The position numbers were made by a program, and so were the translations under genes. Positions 1 to 5,305 of a stretch of 9,247 nt of DNA are shown here, piece after piece (position 1 is the stretch's first letter; the number at the start of each line of letters is the position of its first letter). The stretch is from Nitrospirota bacterium (lineage in GTDB: Bacteria > Nitrospirota > Nitrospiria > Nitrospirales > NS-4). Where the stretch lies: NCBI GenBank assembly GCA_005877525.1, contig VBON01000089.1, forward strand, positions 1-9,247, in the 5' to 3' direction. Below the pieces are notes generated by a model, which did no database searches, was not told the DNA's origin, and was given only the letters and a program-made list of their open reading frames with translations.

Positions 1-92
1 CATGCCATGGACAATCCCAGTCCAACCACAAGGACGCCCCGCGTGCACACAAATGTGGCTATCTTCGACAAGCATGTTGTGAAGTAACGCAT
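1..92 (-). CDS. N-terminal fragment of an exported or membrane protein, cut by the window edge
   Basis: An ATG at 92-90 opens a frame that stays open to base 1, giving 30 codons. It is preceded by a clear Shine-Dalgarno (AAGGAG) with a 7-base spacer, which is the main evidence that this is a real start. The fragment begins MRYFTTCLSKIA and continues into a hydrophobic stretch with Val, Leu and Gly (VLVVGLGLSMA). This looks like a signal peptide or signal anchor with Lys/Arg on its N-terminal side. The mature part lies outside the window, so no family can be assigned. The gene lies downstream of the GYD gene on the same strand but 303 bases away, so it probably has its own promoter. Confidence 0.6.
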   Translation of the reverse strand, partial: MRYFTTCLSKIATFVCTRGVLVVGLGLSMA

Positions 93-177
93 AGGAATTC
101 TCCTTTCAAATAAGGGGCGTTTCGCCGTCGCCTCTCTCCCCACATGAGCGAGGATGATTCTCGCATTAGCGTGTGGC

Positions 178-300
178 CTACAGCCGAGTCCGCGGCGCTG
201 CGACGGCGTTCGGCCGGTTTCAAGTTAGAGTGGGTGGCGCGGAGCTGGGCGCACCGATGAGCTAGGCGGCTACAGGCGAGTCTGCGGGGCTGCAACGCCG
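178..300. repeat. Degenerate direct repeat pair, about 31 bp, 92 bp apart
   Basis: Copy one is 178-208 and copy two is 270-300. Both begin CTACAG and share CGAGT, GCGG and GCTGC blocks in the same order and spacing, with five substitutions and no indels. The core decamer recurs a third time at 315-324, 31 bases after copy two. This suggests eroded copies of an intergenic repeat rather than protein-coding sequence. Confidence 0.5.
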
Positions 301-372
301 AAAGACGCCGCTCAGCGGGGCTGCTCCGCGACAGGACCCACCCCGATAGCAATGGGTATCCCGCGCTCGGTG

Positions 373-390
373 ACAGGACCCGCATCCTGT
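373..390 (-). terminator. Stem-loop just after the GYD stop codon, possible weak terminator
   Basis: ACAGGA (373-378) and TCCTGT (385-390) are perfect 6-bp arms around a 6-base loop. Read on the minus strand, the hairpin starts 5 bases after the GYD stop codon, which is the right place for a terminator or a 3'-end protecting stem. No T-run follows it on the minus strand, so it is not a canonical intrinsic terminator. Confidence 0.3.
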
Positions 391-395
391 TCCTC

Positions 396-689
396 TTATC
401 CGAGCTCTCCTATTATCTTTCGGTATTCGGTTTCTGTATAGGCACGCATTGTGCTCGTCCGGACGTTTCCAAGGGAGCCGATTTTCAGGAGAAACTTCGC
501 CAAGGCATCATCGGTGGGCATCTCCATAATCAGCACCGCGTCGTACCTTCCCTGGAGCATGTAGAACGCCTTCAGGTCGCCCCCGGAGTCCTTGACTGCC
601 TTCCTGGCCGCGTCCACACGCTTGGGCGAGTCTTTGATGTTTTTGATCCCCTGATCCGTCCAATTGATGAGAATAAAGTACGTTGCCAT
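396..689 (-). CDS. GYD domain-containing protein
   Basis: This is a 97-residue soluble protein. It starts MATYFILINWTDQGIKNIKD and carries the segment GRYDAVLIMEMPTDD, which is the family's namesake G-Y/R-D region, at about residues 47-61. Length and layout fit the GYD family (PF08734), small ferredoxin-fold-like proteins resembling the dimeric alpha-beta barrel group. Their biochemical role is not established. The start is secure: a full AAGGAGG Shine-Dalgarno sits 6 bases before the ATG. It lies 28 bases downstream of the six-span membrane protein gene and is probably the last gene of that operon. It has no cysteines and no signal peptide, so it should be cytoplasmic. The family call is confident; the function is unknown. 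Confidence 0.88.
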   Translation of the reverse strand: MATYFILINWTDQGIKNIKDSPKRVDAARKAVKDSGGDLKAFYMLQGRYDAVLIMEMPTDDALAKFLLKIGSLGNVRTSTMRAYTETEYRKIIGELG

Positions 690-717
690 GGCGTTCCTCC
701 TTGGATTAGTGCAGCCG

Positions 718-1374
718 TTATTCGGCGTTTACACGAAGTCGCATCACCTTCGAGATATAAATCACAAACGCGCAGCCGACCGGAAACAGAAACTCGTTGG
801 CGGCGCCGGAGATGAGCGCAGGCAGCGGGGGCGGCTGAGCCGCGGCTTGGATTTGCAACACGAGCAGTCCGCCCCCGAAGATAATTCCAACCGCCAATCC
901 CGTCGCGAGATGCGCTGCCAGCCCTCCCCACGGTTTCTTGGCAATCCAGTCGAGCGTCAGGCCGAAGCTGCCGTATTGGACTGCCTTCACGACAGCGATC
1001 AGTACCAGCGCCAGCCCCGGCTTGGCGCTGCCTGCCAGCCCGAGCGCATGCATCGCACCCTTGTGGAGCGAGCGCGCCACCATGAACCCCAGGGGCGCGG
1101 CAATCAGGCCCGAGAGGCCCAGCGCCGGACCGCGGGCCTTCTTCTCCGCCGTGGCTCCGACGGCCAGACCCACGCATACGACGAGCGACCAGGAAACCTT
1201 TTGCACGACATCCGCGACAATCGGCTTCGCGCCGTGCAGGTTCCCGAAGCCGGCCGCGAGCGCGACGAGAATGGCCTCCATCGTAAGACCCAGGAGCACT
1301 GCCATCCACCCCACGCGCAGAAGCGCCCGCCATATATGGAAAGACTTTTTCGTGCCTACCGGCATTCCCATCAT
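718..1374 (-). CDS. Unrecognised six-span integral membrane protein
   Basis: This 218-residue protein is very hydrophobic. I count about six membrane segments: TM1 in the first 35 residues (WMAVLLGLTMEAILVALAAG), TM2 around SWSLVVCVGLAVGA, TM3 around GLSGLIAAPLGFMVA, TM4 around LALVLIAVVKAVQY, TM5 around LAVGIIFGGGLLVL, and TM6 near the C-terminus (PVGCAFVIYISKV). Short polar loops such as EKKARG and DWIAKKPWGG separate them. I recognise no family or catalytic motif. The chosen ATG at 1374 is 9 bases after a GGGG run. A TTG at 1383 would overlap the upstream TGA stop, and ATGs at 1371 and 1365 are also possible. The near-overlap with the DUF1761 gene implies translational coupling and shared membrane location. 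Confidence 0.75.
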   Translation of the reverse strand: MMGMPVGTKKSFHIWRALLRVGWMAVLLGLTMEAILVALAAGFGNLHGAKPIVADVVQKVSWSLVVCVGLAVGATAEKKARGPALGLSGLIAAPLGFMVARSLHKGAMHALGLAGSAKPGLALVLIAVVKAVQYGSFGLTLDWIAKKPWGGLAAHLATGLAVGIIFGGGLLVLQIQAAAQPPPLPALISGAANEFLFPVGCAFVIYISKVMRLRVNAE

Positions 1375-1379
1375 GGAGC

Positions 1380-1787
1380 TCAACCCCAGACCGCCAGGAT
1401 GGCGCCCATGATCAAAAGCGAAAGCAAGGTGTAGCCGTTGTTCAGCAAAAATAATTTGAATGGCTTCCTTTCAAAGGTCACAGTGCCAATGGTGGAGACC
1501 GCCACAAATCCCAGCCAGGTCCAGAAACCCACCGCCATTCCGTGGGGCACGGTCACAGCTCCGGCATAGCGGATGGCTTGAACCAACACGAAAGCCATCA
1601 CAAAACTTCCAAGAATGTCCACGGCCAGGGCTTGGGCCATCCGCTCCTTCATCTGTTCCTCCGTCGTTCTCGTCAACCTCAGCCAGGGTTTCAGGAACAG
1701 CGCCGGGGAGTACCACAAAGCGCCCAGCGCCATTTTAGCTACTGCCGCGCCCACGAGGGCAAAGACATTAATCGAGAAATTCGGCAT
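1380..1787 (-). CDS. DUF1761 family membrane protein
   Basis: This 135-residue membrane protein begins MPNFSINVFALVGA. The first span ends in LGALWYSPALF, the characteristic glycine-leucine-tryptophan-tyrosine-serine-proline signature of the DUF1761 family (PF08570). The following loop has basic and acidic residues (RLTRTTEEQMKERM). Three more hydrophobic segments follow: ILGSFVMAFVLVQAI, GFWTWLGFVAVSTIG and LLSLLIMGAILAVWG. Four spans and this length are normal for the family, whose function is unknown. The frame is open upstream to a TTG at 1856, but the ATG at 1787 has an AGGAGGGG Shine-Dalgarno 5-6 bases away, and the longer version would run through a candidate promoter. It is the first gene of a likely three-gene unit with the six-span protein and the GYD protein. 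Confidence 0.85.
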   Translation of the reverse strand: MPNFSINVFALVGAAVAKMALGALWYSPALFLKPWLRLTRTTEEQMKERMAQALAVDILGSFVMAFVLVQAIRYAGAVTVPHGMAVGFWTWLGFVAVSTIGTVTFERKPFKLFLLNNGYTLLSLLIMGAILAVWG

Positions 1788-1827
1788 GGATTCCCCTCCT
1801 TCGGCCTGTAGCCGCGTGATGCGCGCG

Positions 1828-1856
1828 ATGTTCTGCCCAGAGAAGCCTTGTGTCAA
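1828..1856 (-). promoter_or_regulatory. Candidate sigma70-type promoter for the DUF1761 / membrane protein / GYD group
   Basis: On the minus strand a perfect TTGACA (1856-1851) is followed after exactly 17 bases by GAACAT (1833-1828). The second hexamer matches the -10 consensus at only three positions, though these include A2 and T6. It lies about 40 bases before the DUF1761 start. The -35 box also falls inside a bulged hairpin (1844-1862), so the match could be fortuitous. Confidence 0.4.
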
Positions 1857-1902
1857 GTGGCTGGGATCTAGCAGGGGGAGAACAGAGCGAGCGCCGCTTA
1901 CG

Positions 1903-2886
1903 TTACAGTCTTCGTAGTGACTGCCCGGTGGCGGCTTCGTAGGCTTCCGCGAAGGTGTTGACTTCAGTGATCTTGATCTCAGTGCTCAGGCCTTTGAGCG
2001 CGAGATCCATGGAAGTTTGTCCGTAGGGAACGATCAATTCCCGATAATTGCCCTGGCGGCAGCCGGCAATCTTGTCTGAAAGGCCGCCCACCGGGCCCAC
2101 CGTGAGGTCCCCTCTGATAGTTCCGGACATGCAAATGTCGGAACGAATAGAATCGCCAAGCAGGGCCGATGCGACAGCGACCGCCATGATCGCTCCAGCG
2201 CTGGGGCCTTCCATCTGGATGGCCACGCCTGCCATTGTCCGGCCGATTAATCGCACCCTTAGAAACCGGACGTCATAGCCCACGGCATAACTTGCCGCTT
2301 GGACGGCATTATGCAGCGAGGCGAGCACGCTTTGGCCATAAGGACCATCTGTGCCGACTTGCCCATTTCCGGTCGGCTCATGGCTCACGACCATGTCCGC
2401 CATGAACAGGGCGCCCGGGTTGGCGGTATACATGCCGAGATTATTGGGGGGCATCCGTGAAACCAGCAATATTGGAATCTGCCGGCTGGCCTCTGGAAAA
2501 GCCTCGGATTTTTTCACTTCTTTGATTGGCAGAGGCCGAGTAGTAACTTGCACGGGCTGACGTGCGGGAGGCGCCACCACTGGCCGCTCTATCGAGTCCA
2601 GTGGGGCTTGAATAATCGGCGATGGGATTTGAACCTGTTCTGGGAGAGTAGGCGGAGCCTCAGGTTTGGGGGCCGCCTCGTGCACACTTTCTGTAACCGT
2701 CAGGGCTTGGTCCGCAGTGGTGGTTTCGACCTGTCCTGTCAGGATTGCGGGAGCTTGCGAGACGGGCACTGGCGGGCGTTGCCCTTTCACCCAAAACTGA
2801 TAGGTCACGAACAGGACCAGAGCGGCCAGCAGCACACTCAGGAGTATGCCAATGCCGCCTTGCTGTCCCCGCAGCAGTACTCTCAC
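1903..2886 (-). CDS. Membrane-anchored, ATPase-less Lon-type (S16) serine protease
   Basis: This 327-residue protein begins with one membrane segment (about residues 12-33, ending YQFWV). A Pro-rich, low-complexity linker follows (about 38-120), then a C-terminal domain (about 150-325) that matches the Lon proteolytic domain. The catalytic block EGPSAG places the nucleophile at Ser229. The GPVGGLSDK block places the general base at Lys272. The 43-residue Ser-Lys spacing equals that of E. coli Lon (Ser679/Lys722). No Walker A/B or other AAA+ ATPase region is present and there is no room for one. The start is GTG at 2886, with GAGGAG 6 bases upstream. The linker suggests the protease domain lies outside the membrane on the periplasmic side (inference). 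It is downstream of a small protein with a matching anchor and a TPR metallopeptidase, in the same orientation. Confidence 0.85.
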   Translation of the reverse strand: MRVLLRGQQGGIGILLSVLLAALVLFVTYQFWVKGQRPPVPVSQAPAILTGQVETTTADQALTVTESVHEAAPKPEAPPTLPEQVQIPSPIIQAPLDSIERPVVAPPARQPVQVTTRPLPIKEVKKSEAFPEASRQIPILLVSRMPPNNLGMYTANPGALFMADMVVSHEPTGNGQVGTDGPYGQSVLASLHNAVQAASYAVGYDVRFLRVRLIGRTMAGVAIQMEGPSAGAIMAVAVASALLGDSIRSDICMSGTIRGDLTVGPVGGLSDKIAGCRQGNYRELIVPYGQTSMDLALKGLSTEIKITEVNTFAEAYEAATGQSLRRL

Positions 2887-2942
2887 GGTACACTCCTCTA
2901 AATTAAGCTCGCTGGTCCGGCCCTATTGCACCCGCCCGCCCT

Positions 2943-2962
2943 GGCGCTGCCGAGACAGCGCC
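2943..2962. other. Perfect 7-bp stem-loop between the small anchor gene and the Lon-like gene
   Basis: GGCGCTG (2943-2949) and CAGCGCC (2956-2962) pair perfectly around a 6-base loop. The hairpin sits in the 108-base gap between the two minus-strand genes. No T-run follows on the minus strand, and only TTT follows on the plus strand. It is better read as an RNA stem, for example affecting processing or partial read-through, than as a full terminator. Confidence 0.45.
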
Positions 2963-2994
2963 TTTGCCCCTCGCCGCGACAGCCTAAACTTTCT

Positions 2995-3237
2995 TCACTT
3001 GTCCGATTGAACAGGTGGCTGAGTTGAGTCGTCCGCGGGAATCCGGCTGATGTCCTTTTCGATGGCGTCGTTCACCTTGTCTCTAGCGCCATCGATCAGG
3101 GATTTCGCCGGGGATTGGGTGATGCCCGGCTGGAGCGCGTGCTCGTTGACCCAGAATTCGTAGATGGCGAATCCTACGGCAACCACGACAATTATGAATC
3201 CCAAGAGAACATCGATCCGGCCATGCTCTTTTCGCAT
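2995..3237 (-). CDS. Small single-span membrane protein sharing its anchor with the Lon-like protease
   Basis: This protein of about 80 residues has one membrane span (roughly residues 8-30, VLLGFIIVVVAVGFAIYEFWV) after a short charged N-terminus (MRKEHGR). A 50-residue hydrophilic tail contains a short likely helix (SLIDGARDKVNDAIEKDI) and a Pro/Gln-rich end. I recognise no enzymatic domain. The span and the following linker closely match the N-terminus of the Lon-like protease, including Y-x-FWV and Q-x-PA with identical spacing. The start is uncertain among ATGs at 3249, 3240 and 3237. I chose 3237 because a GAGG lies 6 bases upstream. The gene follows the metallopeptidase gene with a gap of at most about 20 bases, so they are probably co-transcribed. 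It may be an adaptor or membrane partner (inference). Confidence 0.7.
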   Translation of the reverse strand: MRKEHGRIDVLLGFIIVVVAVGFAIYEFWVNEHALQPGITQSPAKSLIDGARDKVNDAIEKDISRIPADDSTQPPVQSDK

Positions 3238-3256
3238 CATTGTCCTCATCAGTAGA

Positions 3257-4816
3257 TCAGGTCTTACCGGCGTGAAGCTTCTCGTTCAGGTTGTCGATCC
3301 ACCGGCGCTGGAACTCTTCATAAGGAAAGAACAGCCGGTCCTGCATCGCAGCGGCGATTGATTGGCCGCTGGCGAGGACGGCGATCAACTCGCGAACTTT
3401 GTCCATGCTGAAACGGTCGATGAGATAGACCGTCGCGGAGTTTCCTTCGAGGTAGGCGACCAATGCCAGCTTCTGAGGAAATCCGCCCCATGGTCCCTCC
3501 AGATACGGTAAGGGGATCAACTGCACTTCGCCGCGGATCAACTCCGGAATGTCGGGCAGGGGATCGCCGGCCAATTGCATCGCCAGCCCTTCATTGAGCC
3601 AGGTCGGAATCGCGCCCAGGCGGCCGCCCACCTGATCGTGCAGAAGCGCGTGGACGTATTCATGGCGTAGCACGCGCGTTAACCAAGCCTGATCGGTCAG
3701 GGCTCCCGCGGTGGGAATCTTGATACGGCCGAGGACCGGATCAAACAGGCCATCGGACCAGGCCAGCCCGCCCGAGGCATTCTGAAATGACTGCTTGGTA
3801 AGAAGGACGACGGTAATAGGCTTTGAGGGATAGTGCCCCAACTGGCGACCGATCTCTATGTAGGCATCTTCGAGAATTTCGAGCACGCGACCCCAGATCT
3901 CGTAATCTTCCGCGCCTTCGAATTTCACCTGAAAATGAGAACTCTGGCGGTTCAGAAGCTTTTGCTCGGCTTTCTGCGCGCCTTTGAATTTGATGGACAG
4001 GGCTTTCACGGCCGATTGCACGTCGGGATATCGCGTCACGAGGTCTGCCGCCTGGTCCAGATGCGTGGCCGCCGCTCCGAAGTCGTCCCTGTTGTAGAAG
4101 ATCTCGGCGAGTGCCAGGTGAAGCCATGGATCATCAGGCACCACCGAAATTGCTTTCTCCAGGAACTCGCGTGTTAAGTCGGGATCCTTCAGCTCGATGT
4201 AGAGCCGTCCCAGGTTGCGATAGGCTTCCGGCTGCGTTTGATCGATCACAAGAGCCGTTTTGAATGCGGCCATCCCTGAGCCCATGCCCTTGGCTCGCTG
4301 TTTGACACCGAGGTTGTTCCACAGGACGGCGGCATACTTTTGCACCTGTCGATCGTTCAATGCCTCCTTGGGGAGAGTATTCAACTTGGCTTCGGCTTCA
4401 GCCTCCTTGCCCTCGTCAAGAGTTATGCGAACCGAGTCCAGGGTGCTGGCATACATAGAACTTGGAATCGCGCCGGCCGGCGCAAGCCGAATTTCGCTAT
4501 CCTTGGAGCCCTGTGAGTTTTTGAACGAGAGAGCTGCACTCAACGTGTCCGAAGAAGGAAGCGGATCCGTCGTCGTTGACGCATCGTGATCGTCGACAGA
4601 GGGAAGCGGCCCGGACGCCTTCCACGCGACATGAACGCCGACTCCGGCAAGGAGCACCACCAGCAAGCCACCGATGAAAAGACGCAGGCGCCGACGATGT
4701 CGGTTCCGCTTCTCATAAGATGTTGGCTTTTCGGGGCCCTTCCAGAGTCCCAGGGTGTCGGGAGGGAGGATCTCAAAGCTTCTCCCCGAGCCTTGTGTGC
4801 TGCGCTTGTGAGGCAT
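3257..4816 (-). CDS. Membrane-anchored TPR protein with a gluzincin-type metallopeptidase domain
   Basis: This 519-residue protein has a cytoplasmic N-terminus ending in a strongly basic patch (KRNRHRRRLR, about 36-45), one span (about 46-65), then an acidic Ser/Thr-rich linker. The basic patch predicts the remainder on the periplasmic side. About three TPR-like repeats fill residues 160-260 (for example PEAYRNLGRLYIELKD and PWLHLALAEIFYNRDD). The C-terminal half is a peptidase_MA-like domain, with zinc motif HEYVH (His385, Glu386, His389) and downstream TWLNEGLA giving third ligand Glu409. All expected catalytic residues are present, so activity is plausible. The ATG at 4816 has only a weak AAAGA upstream. 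It starts 19 bases after the glutaredoxin-like gene ends and directly precedes the small anchor gene. Its substrate is unknown. Confidence 0.85.
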   Translation of the reverse strand: MPHKRSTQGSGRSFEILPPDTLGLWKGPEKPTSYEKRNRHRRRLRLFIGGLLVVLLAGVGVHVAWKASGPLPSVDDHDASTTTDPLPSSDTLSAALSFKNSQGSKDSEIRLAPAGAIPSSMYASTLDSVRITLDEGKEAEAEAKLNTLPKEALNDRQVQKYAAVLWNNLGVKQRAKGMGSGMAAFKTALVIDQTQPEAYRNLGRLYIELKDPDLTREFLEKAISVVPDDPWLHLALAEIFYNRDDFGAAATHLDQAADLVTRYPDVQSAVKALSIKFKGAQKAEQKLLNRQSSHFQVKFEGAEDYEIWGRVLEILEDAYIEIGRQLGHYPSKPITVVLLTKQSFQNASGGLAWSDGLFDPVLGRIKIPTAGALTDQAWLTRVLRHEYVHALLHDQVGGRLGAIPTWLNEGLAMQLAGDPLPDIPELIRGEVQLIPLPYLEGPWGGFPQKLALVAYLEGNSATVYLIDRFSMDKVRELIAVLASGQSIAAAMQDRLFFPYEEFQRRWIDNLNEKLHAGKT

Positions 4817-4835
4817 AAGGGATCTTTGTTCCGGC

Positions 4836-5123
4836 CTAGCGCATGTCCAGGCGCGGACCGGCCTTAATGGCGATCTTCACCCACTTCTTTTCGGGAGGAT
4901 AGCCGATCACCTCGCGGCCATTGACGATCACTAACGGGATGCGGGTCCCATACCGCTCCATAAGCTTGGGATCGCTTTGGATGTCCGTCACGATAAGATT
5001 GAACGGAAGGCTTTGATGGAGTTCATCGAGATAGGCCTTCGCCTCCTCGCAGAGGGGGCAGTCAGGCTTGGTGTAGAGGGTGACATCGGGCGTTGCAGAT
5101 TTTCGCTTCCATACGCCGAACAT
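4836..5123 (-). CDS. Glutaredoxin-like family protein (CPLC active site)
   Basis: This 95-residue thioredoxin-fold protein has the strand VTLYTKPDCPLCEEAKAYL, with redox pair Cys22-Pro-Leu-Cys25. RIPLVIVNG supplies the usual cis-proline at Pro63, and a C-terminal helix follows. This matches the short glutaredoxin-like family (DUF836, PF05768), which probably exchanges dithiol/disulfide in the cytoplasm; partners are unknown. There is no signal peptide. The ATG at 5123 is the only sensible start because an in-frame TGA lies 30 bases upstream. No Shine-Dalgarno precedes it. It is the first minus-strand gene from the divergent intergenic region and is followed after 19 bases by the TPR metallopeptidase gene, so the two are probably co-transcribed. 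Confidence 0.87.
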   Translation of the reverse strand: MFGVWKRKSATPDVTLYTKPDCPLCEEAKAYLDELHQSLPFNLIVTDIQSDPKLMERYGTRIPLVIVNGREVIGYPPEKKWVKIAIKAGPRLDMR

Positions 5124-5152
5124 GACACAGAGTGTATCAAAGAAAGGTCCTC

Positions 5153-5182
5153 AAAGGCCAAATAAATAAAGGCCAAATAAAT
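5153..5182. repeat. Two perfect tandem copies of a 15-bp AT-rich unit
   Basis: AAAGGCCAAATAAAT occurs at 5153-5167 and again, with no mismatch and no spacer, at 5168-5182; AAA begins a third copy. It lies 30 bases upstream of the glutaredoxin-like start in an AT-rich patch of otherwise GC-rich DNA. A regulatory binding site or slippage-prone promoter element is possible. Confidence 0.8.
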
Positions 5183-5197
5183 AAAACATTTCACCTA

Positions 5198-5216
5198 CGT
5201 CATTAACCTTATGACG
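5198..5216. promoter_or_regulatory. Dyad-symmetric site in the divergent intergenic region, candidate operator
   Basis: CGTCAT (5198-5203) and ATGACG (5211-5216) are perfect 6-bp inverted arms around a 7-base centre. The site lies near the middle of the divergent region between the glutaredoxin-like and DUF1284 genes, where a regulator could act on both directions. No regulator gene is in the window, so this rests on symmetry and position only. Confidence 0.4.
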
Positions 5217-5249
5217 GCAGGGCTACAAACAAACCTTAGCGGGAAAGTG

Positions 5250-5265
5250 ATTTTTAGATTTTTAG
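5250..5265. repeat. Tandem pair of the octamer ATTTTTAG
   Basis: ATTTTTAG at 5250-5257 is repeated exactly at 5258-5265, about 41 bases before the DUF1284 start. With the 15-bp pair on the other side of the same region, both flanks of the divergent intergenic space carry perfect AT-rich tandem duplications. I could not place a good -35/-10 pair with it. Confidence 0.6.
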
Positions 5266-5305
5266 CGAGCGGGCGGTTTAGAATAGAGCTTGGAGGAAGG
5301 GGCTC

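Larger units (their letters stand above)
93..395. other. Gene-free spacer with degenerate GC-rich direct repeats
   Basis: This spacer lies between the end of the GYD gene and the start of the partial gene at the left edge. It holds a roughly 31-base direct repeat (178-208 and 270-300, about 26 of 31 bases identical, 92 bases apart). The decamer GCGGSGCTGC occurs at 192-201, 284-293 and 315-324, and GACAGGACCC occurs at 330-339 and 372-381. A 108-codon minus-strand frame crosses it, but it is an Arg/Ser/Ala-rich translation of these repeats, has no recognisable domain and overlaps the better-supported start at 92. I see no convincing promoter hexamers. Confidence 0.6.

Noticed and set aside
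59..385. A 108-codon minus-strand open frame
   Set aside because: It overlaps the well-supported start at 92 in another frame, is Arg/Ser/Ala-rich translation of degenerate repeats, has no ribosome site that I can see and no domain.
572..1333. A 253-codon minus-strand frame overlapping the six-span protein and the GYD gene
   Set aside because: It is a frame-shifted reading of the real genes, rich in Arg/Gly/Ala, and conflicts with the GYD start and its full Shine-Dalgarno.
664..1434. A 256-codon plus-strand open frame opposite the membrane protein genes
   Set aside because: It is the antisense of two genes with clear membrane-protein features; its product is Arg/Gln/His-rich with no recognisable fold. 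It is a GC-driven shadow frame.
2943..2962. Intrinsic terminator
   Set aside because: The stem is good, but the minus strand has no T-run after it and the plus strand only three T residues. It is kept as a stem-loop only.
5153..5182. CRISPR-like repeat
   Set aside because: There are only two abutting 15-bp units with no spacers and no cas genes nearby.
4988..5194. A 68-codon minus-strand frame in which the 15-bp repeat encodes IYLAF twice
   Set aside because: The repeat is a multiple of three so any frame stays open, but the frame overlaps the glutaredoxin-like gene out of phase and has no domain.
5256..5284. Promoter for the DUF1284 gene using TAGAAT at 5279-5284
   Set aside because: No acceptable -35 box lies 16-18 bases upstream, and the resulting start would fall on the ribosome binding site.
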